A DNA stretch of 64,000 bases, from NCBI RefSeq assembly GCF_003286125.1, contig NZ_QMED01000019.1, positions 1 to 64,000 on the forward strand, in the 5' to 3' direction. The position numbers and the translations under genes are program-made. This document shows positions 44,688 through 53,384 of the stretch, one piece after another. The notes beneath the pieces were generated by a model that saw nothing but the letters and a program-made list of their open reading frames with translations, searched no databases and was not told the DNA's origin. The stretch's first letter is position 1. Each line of letters begins with the position of its first letter. Source of the stretch: Algibacillus agarilyticus (GTDB lineage: Bacteria > Pseudomonadota > Gammaproteobacteria > Enterobacterales > Alteromonadaceae).

Positions 44688-47054
44688 ATGAACAAAATAC
44701 TCATAACAACACTAACGACATTAATCACCGCAACCTTAAGTAGTTGCGGCACGGTTAATGAACCAAAGCTGCAAAATACCCTGTCAGCGCAAGCACAAAA
44801 TAGTATGCAAGACATCATGCTTTACGATTTTGAAAACGGCCAAATACCGACTGAAATACACACACGAAATGCCAGTAAAGCCTTAACACAAAAAGATAAT
44901 GCCATCAGTGGTAATCATTCATTAAACATAAAACTATCAACACAAGCTCATAATCAAGCAGCCCTTATTTTAAGGCCCGAAACACCTTACGATTGGAGCG
45001 CCAACCACGATTTTAATCTAGCTTTTGATTTAAGCAATTCAGGCGTTGAATCCGTACAACTCGATTTAACCATGACCGATAAAAGCGGCGGTTATTACAC
45101 ACGCGGTTTTGTTGTACCCGTGGGCAAAACAACCACCCACTATGCAAAAATGGATGGTCACGATCAAAAAGATCCCGCGTGGGCAACCAAGACCGAATTC
45201 AACTTTGAGTCAGGTTTTCGTTCAAACCCCGTTACTTGGCAATCAAACGACAAACAAGCCTACTCGTTTTGGGGGAATAAACGTCTCGATTTAACCGGCA
45301 TTACCTCGATCTCATTTGTCGCGACCGGGCTATTAAGCGATCGCCAATTTACGATCGACAATATTCGATTACGCAAAAACCCCGAAATGGATAAAGATTT
45401 TTTAGTGGGATTAATCGATCAATTTGGCCAAAATGCTAAAGTCGATTACCCCGGAAAAATACATTCAATCGAAGAACTTAAAACGGTTACCGCACAAGAA
45501 CTCGCGTCATTAAATGGTCAAGCGCTACCGGATCGCTCAAAATATCATGGTTGGAAAGCAGGTCCAAAACTCGAAGCTACAGGCTACTTTAGAACTCAAA
45601 AACATGAGGGTAAATGGTGGTTAGTCGATCCAGAAGGTTATTTATACTTCTCAAGTGGGATTGATATTATTCGACTATCTAATTCATCAACGTTAACAGG
45701 TTACGATTTCGATCAAAGCTATATCGCTAAACGAACCGCCGACATGACCGTAGCAGAAGATGACCAACCGCTAAACGGCGTCAATGCCGAAGCCCTACCC
45801 TCACGTTTTGTAGCAAACCAAACTCGCCAATCCGTCTTTAACTGGTTACCCAAATATGATGATCCATTGGGCAATCATTTTGGCTACCGCAGAGAAACTC
45901 AAAGTGGACCACTCAAACACGGTGAAACCTTTAGTTTTTACAGCGCTAATTTAGAACGTCGTTATGGTGAAACCTATCCTGAATCGTATCTTGATACCTG
46001 GCGCGAAGTCACCACACGTCGCATGTTAGATTGGGGTTATACCTCACTCGGTAACTGGTCTGAACAAGCTTATTACGGTAACAATAAAATACCGTTTGTG
46101 GCTTTTGCCGACATCATAGGCGACTTTGGTACATTAAGCAGTGGGTTTGATTTTTGGCACGGTGTGCCCGATGCATACGATCCTAAATTTTATAAACGCG
46201 CGATTGCTGCCGCCGAGCATGTAGCCGCCCAAATAAATGCGACCCCTTGGTGTATGGGCGTATTTATGGACAACGAACAAAGCTTTGGCCGCAAAGAAAG
46301 CGCTGAATCACGTTATGGTATTGTATTAAACACCCTGCAACAAAACGGCGAAACGGTGCATGCAAAAGCGGCCTTTACCAAAACATTAAAGAAAAAATAT
46401 AAAACGATTGCCGCGCTTAACACCGCCTGGAACAAAAAAATTGCCTCTTGGCATGCCTTTAATCAAGGCATTGATGCCAGCTTTAACACCGCGGCACAAA
46501 AAGCCGATTATTCAGCCCTACTATACCAATATGGTGTGCAATACTTCAGCACCGTCAACAAAGCTTTAAAATCAGTTTTGCCTAATCATTTATATTTAGG
46601 TTCACGTATGCCAGTTTGGGGCATGCCAAAAGAGATAATCAAAGCAGCCGCCGAGAACAGCGATATAATCACCTACAATTTATATGAAGAAGGCCTAGTA
46701 CCCAGTGAATGGACATTCTTAGCCGAAATAGACAAGCCTAGTTTAATTGGTGAGTTTAGTTTTGGTGCTGATGATGCCGGCCACGTACACCCTGGTATTG
46801 TTATATCTGCCGATCAAAAAGATCGCGCCACACAAATGAAAAAATACATGGAATCGATAATAGACAACCCCTACTTTGTCGGCGTTCATATGTTTCAATA
46901 TGCCGATGGCCCCATAGCCGGACGTGCTTACGATGGTGAAAATTATAATACCGGAATTGTAAGAGTAACCGACGTGCCCTACGAGCACATGGTCGAAGCA
47001 GCAAAAGATGTACATAGCGATTTATATCCTCGCCGCTATGCGCTAGAGAAGTAA
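44688..47054 (+). CDS. GH50 beta-agarase, lipoprotein (agarase 2)
   Basis: 788 residues. Lipoprotein signal LITATLSSC with Cys20. A CBM-like domain at about 40-230 (FTIDNIRLRKNP) precedes the GH50 barrel: GKWWLVDPEGYLYFSSGIDI, acid/base Glu530 in VFMDNEQSFG and nucleophile Glu689 in SLIGEFSFGADD. The two agarases share this plan end to end and clearly arose by duplication, but differ at loops (for example the DFWHGVPDAYDP region), so their product profiles may differ. AGGA lies upstream of the ATG. Confidence 0.94.
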   Translation: MNKILITTLTTLITATLSSCGTVNEPKLQNTLSAQAQNSMQDIMLYDFENGQIPTEIHTRNASKALTQKDNAISGNHSLNIKLSTQAHNQAALILRPETPYDWSANHDFNLAFDLSNSGVESVQLDLTMTDKSGGYYTRGFVVPVGKTTTHYAKMDGHDQKDPAWATKTEFNFESGFRSNPVTWQSNDKQAYSFWGNKRLDLTGITSISFVATGLLSDRQFTIDNIRLRKNPEMDKDFLVGLIDQFGQNAKVDYPGKIHSIEELKTVTAQELASLNGQALPDRSKYHGWKAGPKLEATGYFRTQKHEGKWWLVDPEGYLYFSSGIDIIRLSNSSTLTGYDFDQSYIAKRTADMTVAEDDQPLNGVNAEALPSRFVANQTRQSVFNWLPKYDDPLGNHFGYRRETQSGPLKHGETFSFYSANLERRYGETYPESYLDTWREVTTRRMLDWGYTSLGNWSEQAYYGNNKIPFVAFADIIGDFGTLSSGFDFWHGVPDAYDPKFYKRAIAAAEHVAAQINATPWCMGVFMDNEQSFGRKESAESRYGIVLNTLQQNGETVHAKAAFTKTLKKKYKTIAALNTAWNKKIASWHAFNQGIDASFNTAAQKADYSALLYQYGVQYFSTVNKALKSVLPNHLYLGSRMPVWGMPKEIIKAAAENSDIITYNLYEEGLVPSEWTFLAEIDKPSLIGEFSFGADDAGHVHPGIVISADQKDRATQMKKYMESIIDNPYFVGVHMFQYADGPIAGRAYDGENYNTGIVRVTDVPYEHMVEAAKDVHSDLYPRRYALEK

Positions 47055-47064
47055 TAAGTTCCTC

Positions 47065-47098
47065 GCCTTTTTACGCGATTAAATTGTCGTAAAAAGGC
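47065..47098 (+). terminator. Probable terminator hairpin after agarase 2
   Basis: GCCTTTTTACG pairs with CGTAAAAAGGC around a 12-nt loop. It lacks a following T-run, so factor-assisted or bidirectional action is possible. Confidence 0.5.
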
Positions 47099-47108
47099 CA
47101 CCAACCTT

Positions 47109-47135
47109 GCGGTTCGCAAGCTCACAGCACCCTAC
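47109..47135 (-). repeat. REP-like element A (first copy)
   Basis: Read on the minus strand it begins GTAGGGTGC and ends in GCGAACCGC. A second copy with one mismatch over 27 bases is at 52521-52547. A CTTGCG-GTT-CGCAAG palindrome spans its right end. Confidence 0.7.
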
Positions 47136-47179
47136 AAATTTTGGTTATTCAAACCGAGTTGCAATTACCAACCGCCCCC

Positions 47180-47215
47180 GTAGGTTGTGCCATGAGTGCA
47201 ACGGATCGCAACACC
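47180..47215 (+). repeat. REP-like element, GTAGGTTGTGCC type
   Basis: Begins with GTAG and continues as an imperfect palindrome (GTTGTGCC ... GGATCGCAAC). The GTAG head is typical of RAYT-associated REP sequences. Confidence 0.5.
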
Positions 47216-47415
47216 TCCAAGTTACGGATTAAAACCTAATAATCATACAGCCACAAACGGTGCAATTCGCAGACTCACTGCTATCTATAAAGCTTAATGA
47301 CGGATTAGGGCGAAAAGTTGACGTCTGAAGCTATTTTTATCTTCCCTTATTGCAACTAGAATATGCAGTAACTTGTCACCGAGTAATAAAAATTCAATAA
47401 AAAAAGGAAATGATG

Positions 47416-48075
47416 ATGAAAAATATTGCAGTTATATTAGCGGGTTGTGGTTACCTTGATGGCGCTGAAATTAGAGAGTCTGTTTTAACCTTGTTAGCAC
47501 TGGATACCGCAAGAGTTAACTATAAAATATTTGCGCTTGATAAAGATCAACACCATGTTGTCAATCATTTAAAAGGCGAAGAAGCAACAAGCTCTCCTCG
47601 CAATATATTAGAAGAATCAGCCAGAATTGCACGAGGCGATGTTGCAGCATTAACACAACTAGATGCAGAAAACTTTGATGCCTTGGTTATTCCAGGTGGG
47701 TTTGGTGTTGCTAAAAATATGTGTTCATTTGCATTTGAAGGCAGTGCCGCCACGGTTGATGAATTGGTTTTAAATAAAATAAAAGCATTTAATGCGGCTA
47801 ATAAACCGATTGGCGCTATTTGTATTTCGCCTGCATTGATTGCGTTAACTATTGGTGATATTGCACCAATCTTAACCATTGGTAACAACGCAGAGATCGC
47901 AAGTGAAGTTGAAAAGCTCGGTGCAAAACATGTTAATTGCGCGACAAGCGAATGCGTTGTTGATGATAAAAACAAAATCGTTACAACCCCAGCTTATATG
48001 GATGATAACGCTAAGCTGACCGATGTTTTTGCGGGCATAACAAAGTTAGTGCAAAACGTGGTTACATTAGCGTAA
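47416..48075 (+). CDS. elbB: ElbB, DJ-1/PfpI-like glyoxalase
   Basis: 219 residues from the third of three consecutive ATGs; AAAGGAA is best spaced for 47416 and the result MKNIAVILAGCGYLDGAEI fits the family. DJ-1/PfpI fold with the nucleophile-elbow Cys in IGAICISPALIA and the family segments VIPGGFGVAKNMCSFAF and VTTPAYMDDNAKL. ElbB has glyoxalase activity in vitro; its physiological role is less clear. Confidence 0.93.
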   Translation: MKNIAVILAGCGYLDGAEIRESVLTLLALDTARVNYKIFALDKDQHHVVNHLKGEEATSSPRNILEESARIARGDVAALTQLDAENFDALVIPGGFGVAKNMCSFAFEGSAATVDELVLNKIKAFNAANKPIGAICISPALIALTIGDIAPILTIGNNAEIASEVEKLGAKHVNCATSECVVDDKNKIVTTPAYMDDNAKLTDVFAGITKLVQNVVTLA

Positions 48076-48103
48076 TGGTTTCATACCCATATATAAATCT
48101 CGC

Positions 48104-48127
48104 AGCCATTTATAATTAAATGGCTTT
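48104..48127 (+). terminator. Probable terminator after elbB
   Basis: Perfect 9-bp stem AGCCATTTA / TAAATGGCT with a TAAT loop, followed only by TTTA.. on the plus strand, 29 bases past the stop. Confidence 0.5.
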
Positions 48128-48333
48128 ACATTCTATCGATTAACTTGATTTTTTCGCATTGGCTTAGTGGCATAAACACTAAAAATTCGCATTCACCCCA
48201 CTTTAATGTTTTTTCACATTAACTTTGATCTATTCGCTATTTTTGCCTTGTTTTATCACTTGTTGTTAGCTTTAATTACAGTTAATACCTATAAAATTTA
48301 AGGTTAATTAAGTGGCCTCAGCTAAGGTGTAAT

Positions 48334-49515
48334 ATGGATATCACAAACTCAGGTTTTGACGTTTTTTTTAAAAAGAAATACTCAACCACACAAGAAATCT
48401 CACAAGCTTATTTGCAACTCATTGTTAAAGCAGCCAATAGTGAAGTAGGCTATTTGCACATACTCGATCCTAAAAAAAACCAAATTGCGTTACATGTTTG
48501 GGTACAACAATCGGTTCATGATCACATTGTTAATAATAACAACGATCATCCACTTAATAGCACCAAAATATGGGGCGATTGCCTAGAACAAAAAAAGTGG
48601 GTGATCCACGAAAACTCACAAGATGCAGAGATACACGCTAATTTTGTATCATCACAACTAGATTTAAAAAGGTATATTAGCTTTCCGATTACGATTAATG
48701 GTCGCTTCGTCGCTGTTATTGGTGTTGGCAATGCTAAAAAGCCATACACCGATGAAAATGCCATAAAAATTCAAACATTGATCAACCACACCGCACCAAA
48801 AGTTGAGTACAAAATAAATAAAATAAAATCACAAGCGAAAGAACTTAAACGGGCTTTTGACGAAAAGCCCAGTGAAGAAATATTACTGGATATGCTTGAG
48901 GCCATATCAAAAGCGTTAGAAATTTTAGATGCCTACACGTCATTTCATCAAGAGAGCGTATCATTTGTCGCTGAAAAAATAGCACAAGAAATGAAACTAC
49001 CACACGAACAAATCACCGGTTTAGTGATTGGCGCATTAGTACACGATATTGGTAAAATCACGATCCCACCACAAATACTTAATAAAGTGGGCAAATTGTG
49101 TAAACCCGAATACGATCTTCTCAAAATGCATGCCGAACACGGTGCCACTATTTTTAAAAATGTGTCTTCGCCTTGGCCATTAGTTGACATGATTGGCCAG
49201 CATCATGAACGTATTGATGGCTCTGGTTACCCTAAAGGATTAACGGGCAACGATATCTGTATAGAAGCAAAAATCATTGCCGTTGCCGATACCTTTGATG
49301 CTATGTCGGCCGACAGGCCTTATCGAAAATCGCCAGGCCCACATAAAGCCTGTGAAGAGCTAATGTCAAACCGTGGTATTAAGTATGACCCGTATGTGGT
49401 CGATGCTTTTGTTAGTTGTTACAGACAAGATGCGAGCTTTGAAGGCCGATATACACAGCCAAGTACCACCCCAAAAGCGTTCAAAAAGCCAAGGCATATT
49501 GTACATAGCCAGTAA
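48334..49515 (+). CDS. GAF plus HD-GYP domain protein, probable cyclic-di-GMP phosphodiesterase
   Basis: 393 residues. A GAF-like sensory domain covers about 20-160 (YLHILDPKKNQIALHVW, ISFPITINGRFVAVIGVGNA). The HD-GYP domain follows at about 190-370, with HDIGK at 237-241 and HHERIDGSGYP at 290-300. The early segment reads YTSFHQESV, where most HD-GYP proteins have Arg at the Ser position, so activity may be altered. Free-standing, with no membrane segment, so cytoplasmic. Confidence 0.9.
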   Translation: MDITNSGFDVFFKKKYSTTQEISQAYLQLIVKAANSEVGYLHILDPKKNQIALHVWVQQSVHDHIVNNNNDHPLNSTKIWGDCLEQKKWVIHENSQDAEIHANFVSSQLDLKRYISFPITINGRFVAVIGVGNAKKPYTDENAIKIQTLINHTAPKVEYKINKIKSQAKELKRAFDEKPSEEILLDMLEAISKALEILDAYTSFHQESVSFVAEKIAQEMKLPHEQITGLVIGALVHDIGKITIPPQILNKVGKLCKPEYDLLKMHAEHGATIFKNVSSPWPLVDMIGQHHERIDGSGYPKGLTGNDICIEAKIIAVADTFDAMSADRPYRKSPGPHKACEELMSNRGIKYDPYVVDAFVSCYRQDASFEGRYTQPSTTPKAFKKPRHIVHSQ

Positions 49516-49555
49516 CGACAATATAAATATGTTGAGCAGAAGGTAAACAATTTTT

Positions 49556-50446
49556 TTAGGCTTTTGCAAATTTATTGATCATAAACTCAATAAAACAAGC
49601 GACTTTTCGGGGTACGTATTTACGATGCGGATACAATAAATACAAACCAAAGGTGAGAGATTGATAGCCTTTAAGCAGTTCAATTAATTCACCGGTTTGC
49701 AAGGCATTTTGAACAACATGATTGGTGATTAACCCGATGCCACCATTCGCCTTAACCATATTCATGATAGCTTGTGGGCTATTAATAGCAACTTTAGAGT
49801 GAATCAAAACAGATTCTGATTGACCATTAGGTGCAGTAAAGTGCCATTGTCGGCCCATCGTGAAATTACTATCAACAATGCAATGGTGCTGCCTTAAATC
49901 AGCCGGTGTTTTAGGCATACCGTGCTCAGCAATATATTGAGGTGTAGCGCAAAGCTTGAGCGGCACATCACATAGATGTCGTGCGATCATCGTTGAATCA
50001 GTCACCTTGCCCACTTTAATTCTTACATCGATCCCCTCTTCGAGCATATCAACTGCGCTATTAATTAGAAAAAGGTCGATATTTACGTCAGGGTAACGAG
50101 CGTTAAATAAAGGCAATAAAGGGGCTAATTGCAGTTCACCAAATGCGACAGGGGCACTCACTTTAAGCAAGCCCTTGGGGGTTTCTTGGTCACCAACAAC
50201 ATCATCAACCATAGCGTGGTATTTTTCGAGCAGGCTTAAAGCATGATCATAGTAATGTGCTCCAGATTCAGTCAGTGATATTTTACGGGTTGTGCGGTTA
50301 AACAACCGCACATTAAGCTTGCCTTCTATCTCACCAATATATTTACTAACCAACGCTTTAGAGATATTTAAACGCTCGCTTGCAGCGGTAAAAGACCCCG
50401 TTTCAACCACCGCAACAACGGTTTTTAATCCATCTAATGTATCCAT
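49556..50446 (-). CDS. LysR-family transcriptional regulator
   Basis: 296 residues. N-terminal winged helix LDGLKTVVAVVETGSFTAAS and LNISKALVSKYIGEIEGKL; then a LysR substrate-binding domain (LLPLFNARYPDVNIDLFLIN). Resembles the DsdC/AaeR-like group of small LysR regulators often paired with redox or detoxification genes. It is divergent from the GST gene, which it probably controls through the dyad at 50480-50526. Confidence 0.93.
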   Translation of the reverse strand: MDTLDGLKTVVAVVETGSFTAASERLNISKALVSKYIGEIEGKLNVRLFNRTTRKISLTESGAHYYDHALSLLEKYHAMVDDVVGDQETPKGLLKVSAPVAFGELQLAPLLPLFNARYPDVNIDLFLINSAVDMLEEGIDVRIKVGKVTDSTMIARHLCDVPLKLCATPQYIAEHGMPKTPADLRQHHCIVDSNFTMGRQWHFTAPNGQSESVLIHSKVAINSPQAIMNMVKANGGIGLITNHVVQNALQTGELIELLKGYQSLTFGLYLLYPHRKYVPRKVACFIEFMINKFAKA

Positions 50447-50479
50447 TTAATTAACCCAAGCTGACATTGGCCACAATAT

Positions 50480-50526
50480 GTTGACAATAATTCAATATTA
50501 ACGCTATTTATCCCATTATTGTCAAC
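50480..50526. promoter_or_regulatory. Perfect 12-bp inverted repeat between LysR and GST genes
   Basis: GTTGACAATAAT (50480-50491) and ATTATTGTCAAC (50515-50526) with a 23-base spacer. It sits centrally in the divergent promoter region, as expected for a LysR-type site pair. Each arm also contains TTGACA, a -35 consensus, facing outwards-inwards. Confidence 0.65.
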
Positions 50527-50570
50527 GCCTAAAATAAAAACTAACCACACTGGTATCAATAGGAATCATA

Positions 50571-51182
50571 ATGTCGACAATAAAATTATACTCTTTTCCC
50601 GTTTCTGGTTATTCACACCGCGTTCGTGTTTTTACCGCTTTACTCGGCTTAGATATAAAGTTGATTAATGTAGATTTACGTAATGCTGAACAAAAAACAC
50701 CGGCTTTTTTAGCGAAAAATCCCGCAGGACAAGTTCCCGTAATAGAAGATGATGAAGTGACACTCGCTGACTCAAATGCGATTTTGCTCTATTTAGCGCA
50801 AAAATATGATGCGTCTCGCCAGTGGTATCCTGAATCGATTATTCAGCAAGCGCATATACAACGCTTTTTAACCTTTGCCGCCCATAAAGTGGCTAACGGC
50901 CCTGCAACGGCCAGACTCATTAAATTGTTTGGTGCGCCGTTAGATTATGAGCTTGCGCTTAATGTAAGTAAAGATGCACTTACGCAGCTTGAGGCACATT
51001 TAAAAGACCGAAACTGGCTGGTTGGCGAACAAGCTACCATTGCCGATATAGCCAATTACACCTACGTGGCTCATGCCCCCGAAGGCGAAGTTGATTTATC
51101 ACCCTACCCTCATGTTATTGCTTGGTTACAACGGTTTGAACAATTACCAGGCTTTGTGCCGATGCAAAAAATGCAGGCATAA
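50571..51182 (+). CDS. Glutathione S-transferase
   Basis: 203 residues. Thioredoxin-like N-domain (IKLYSFPVSGYSHRVRVF, NPAGQVPVIEDDEVTLADSN, AILLYLAQKY) with the cis-Pro VPVI and the Asp-Ser glutathione-binding pair; helical C-domain ending with WLVGEQATIADIANYTYV. Ser in VSGYSHRVR is the probable thiol-activating residue. Divergent from a LysR gene. Substrate unknown. Confidence 0.93.
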   Translation: MSTIKLYSFPVSGYSHRVRVFTALLGLDIKLINVDLRNAEQKTPAFLAKNPAGQVPVIEDDEVTLADSNAILLYLAQKYDASRQWYPESIIQQAHIQRFLTFAAHKVANGPATARLIKLFGAPLDYELALNVSKDALTQLEAHLKDRNWLVGEQATIADIANYTYVAHAPEGEVDLSPYPHVIAWLQRFEQLPGFVPMQKMQA

Positions 51183-51184
51183 AA

Positions 51185-51387
51185 TATACTCAAGTCACTT
51201 CAATACGCTTGAGTATATAGTCAAAGCGATCGGGTTTTAGGGGAAGCCGTCAAGCTTCGAGACCCCATGAGCATATGCTCTATTATGTGATTGGGGCGAG
51301 TAAGCGCTGACAATGAACCATAAAACCTGAGCGAGAAGACTATATAAAGTGCTATAACATCACCTCACTATTACTTTATAGCGCTTT
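51185..51387 (+). ncRNA. Candidate structured RNA / multi-stem element between GST and BASS genes
   Basis: Nested and side-by-side pairings fill this spacer. P1: TATATAGTC 51214-51222 with GACTATATA 51338-51346. P2: CGGGTTTTA 51231-51239 with TAAAACCTG 51321-51329, including one G-U pair that only pairs in plus-strand RNA. Between them lie an 8x8 internal loop with GCGA on both sides. Inside P2 are three hairpins: GAAGC/GCTTC within GGG/CCC (51240-51265), GAGC-ATAT-GCTC (51269-51280), and ATTG...CAAT enclosing GCG/CGC (51290-51314). A flanking hairpin TATACTCAAG/CTTGAGTATA (51185-51217) overlaps P1, so the two are mutually exclusive. A further AAAGTGCTATAA/TTATAGCGCTTT stem closes 51346-51387. 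It may be a leader RNA of the transporter gene or a repeated element; no known family is claimed. Confidence 0.5.
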
Positions 51388-51439
51388 GCAACCACCTGCA
51401 CTAAGCTCTAATAAACACTAAAATAGTGAGGCTCTGTTA

Positions 51440-52318
51440 ATGGAAGCCAGTTTATTATCGCAAGTCGTCTTACCTTTCTCTCTATTTATTATCATGTTAG
51501 GTATGGGGCTATCGTTACAAATTGCCGATTTTACAAGGGTAATGCTTTATCCAAAAGCCATGACAATAGGCGTTATCTGTCAATTGCTCATGCTGCCTAT
51601 CGTGGGCTATATCATTGTTACCTTGTTTGGTTTTACCACCGAACTGGCCGTCGGTATTATGTTACTTACTTTTTGCCCGGGTGGGGTTACATCCAACATG
51701 TATTGCTTTTTAGCTAAAGGCGATACCGCTTTATCAATTAGTTTAACGGCATTAACCAGCTTGATCACCCCTTTCACCATTCCGATTTTAACCATGTTAA
51801 TGATGCAGCATTTCATGGATACCAGCCAAATAATGAGCATGCCGGTCACTAAAACCATTATGCAATTATTGGTAATCACTATTTTACCCGTGTCTATCGG
51901 TATGTTTTGGCGCTATAAAAAACCGACATTTGCTCAACAAGCGCAATACAAAATCAAGTTATTTTCGGTTGTCTTTTTATTTTTGATTATCGCGAGCATT
52001 ATCGCAAAAGAGTGGGCTAATATGGCACATTATTTTGTGCAAACCGGTTTGGCAACTTTAATATTAAATAGCAGTACATTAGTGCTTGGCTTTATGATTG
52101 CCAAAGCCAGCCGATTGAACCAAGCGCAATCGATTAGCATAGCGATAGAAGTGGGGATCCAAAATGGCACACTTGCCTTATTGATTGCCAGCACATTACT
52201 CAATAACCTAGCGATGACAGTGCCAGCGATCACCTATAGCCTGATTATGTTTGCCACTGGCGGACTATTTTGCTGGTGGTGTGGACGCAAGTGTTGTGAT
52301 CGCAAATTAACGGAGTAA
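51440..52318 (+). CDS. BASS-family transporter (bile acid:sodium symporter-like)
   Basis: 292 residues, nine to ten predicted membrane helices. Family landmarks: MLGMGLSLQIADFTRVM in helix I/II, LLTFCPGGVTSNMYCFLAKG with the crossover motif, and SIAIEVGIQNGTLALLIAST, the second crossover (E-G-Q-N). These bind Na+ in the family. Bacterial members carry bile acids, pantothenate precursors, keto acids or other organic anions; substrate unknown here. The candidate RNA structure precedes it. Confidence 0.9.
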   Translation: MEASLLSQVVLPFSLFIIMLGMGLSLQIADFTRVMLYPKAMTIGVICQLLMLPIVGYIIVTLFGFTTELAVGIMLLTFCPGGVTSNMYCFLAKGDTALSISLTALTSLITPFTIPILTMLMMQHFMDTSQIMSMPVTKTIMQLLVITILPVSIGMFWRYKKPTFAQQAQYKIKLFSVVFLFLIIASIIAKEWANMAHYFVQTGLATLILNSSTLVLGFMIAKASRLNQAQSISIAIEVGIQNGTLALLIASTLLNNLAMTVPAITYSLIMFATGGLFCWWCGRKCCDRKLTE

Positions 52319-52704
52319 ATAGGCTTAAATTACCCTCTTAAATTCGCACCTATTAGCCGCACTGACAAGAATATATAGCGTTCAACTAAGCGACGGTGAA
52401 GAATGCAAACGCGACCAACCCCCTAGCTCAAATAGGACAATCATAGATATATAACCACGTTTTAATACTCAACCATAAAAAACGATTCACAAAACACGAT
52501 TTCAATATATAAACAAGGGGGCGGTTCGCAAGCTCACGGCACCCTACGTAAAAAACGCCATGAAAAATGAATAGGTTGATAAACTTAATCGCAATAACAT
52601 AAAAATAAGTCGCCGTTTATTGAGAAATTTCATCATAAATTCATTTTATTTAAGTGGTTTTTGTATCTATACTCTACGGAATAATATATTGATGGAATAA
52701 TAAA
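52319..52704. other. Intergenic between the BASS and GNAT genes
   Basis: 386 bases without an ORF. It contains the second REP-like element A at 52521-52547. No clear terminator for the BASS gene is visible. Confidence 0.55.
52521..52547 (-). repeat. REP-like element A (second copy)
   Basis: 26 of 27 bases match the copy at 47109-47135. Same orientation; begins GTAGGGTGC on the minus strand. Confidence 0.7.
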
Positions 52705-53286
52705 ATGCAGGATGCTAAATCAGGCTTGTCAGCTAACTTTAATTATAATTTTTCTATTACGTGTTTTACGCCCAACCACAAGCAAAGTAAAAACGAAAAA
52801 GCGGCATTTGAGCACCTAATCGACATTGGTCAATTTCGTTACCGCTTGTGGCAACATACCGATATGGCGATGTCAGGTCCGGTTGAAAACACATGGTTAG
52901 AACCAGAAGATTTAACCTCATATATATGGCAAATTAAAGATCATGACAAAATAGTCGCCACCGCGAGAATGTCAATTCATGATTCGTTAGCATCGCTGCC
53001 TGAAGCGGCGCTATATGAAGGGCTAGATGCATTATATCCAACCCCAATAGCCTCATTTAATCGCTTGGTTGTTGCCAATGAATACCGCAGCATTGGGTTA
53101 GCACACAAATTAATTATGCTGCGTGTACAAGCCGCTAAGCAACTAGGTGCTAAATCAATTGCATTAGATTGCCCTGAACATCGAATTAACACGATGAAAA
53201 AGTTCGGCTTTGAAGCGGTTAGCAAACCCAAAGCCGGAACAAAATGCCCCACAATAATGTGGTATCCCCTGCGTAAATTATTGTAA
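52705..53286 (+). CDS. GNAT-family N-acetyltransferase
   Basis: 193 residues. The first 50 or so residues have no clear match; the acetyltransferase core follows with IVATARMSIHDSL, SFNRLVVANEYRSIGLAHKL (motif A, acetyl-CoA pyrophosphate loop in the form YRSIGLA) and AKSIALDCPEHRINTMKKFG. Substrate unknown. It stands alone on its strand. Confidence 0.85.
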   Translation: MQDAKSGLSANFNYNFSITCFTPNHKQSKNEKAAFEHLIDIGQFRYRLWQHTDMAMSGPVENTWLEPEDLTSYIWQIKDHDKIVATARMSIHDSLASLPEAALYEGLDALYPTPIASFNRLVVANEYRSIGLAHKLIMLRVQAAKQLGAKSIALDCPEHRINTMKKFGFEAVSKPKAGTKCPTIMWYPLRKLL

Positions 53287-53314
53287 AAGGCACTAATAGA
53301 CAATAATAAGAAAC

Positions 53315-53352
53315 GTAGACCGGTTTAGCCACGCAGTGGCGTAAGCCGGATA
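53315..53352 (+). repeat. REP-like element, GTAGACCGG type
   Basis: GTAG head followed by a strong imperfect palindrome CCGGTTTAGCCAC-GCA-GTGGCGTAAGCCGG. It lies between the convergent GNAT and SNF2 genes, the usual position of REP elements. Confidence 0.65.
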
Positions 53353-53384
53353 ACATGGTTCAATGCCCAAGATATTGATATCTT

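Larger units (their letters stand above)
47055..47415. other. Intergenic between agarase 2 and elbB, with repeats
   Basis: 361 bases. It has a perfect 11-bp hairpin soon after the agarase stop (47065-47098) and two GTAG-headed REP-like elements (47109-47135 reversed, 47180-47215). No ORF is seen. Confidence 0.6.

Noticed and set aside
47065-53352. CRISPR array from repeated intergenic palindromes
   Set aside because: Copies are few, irregularly spaced over kilobases, differ in type and have no cas genes; they look like REP elements.
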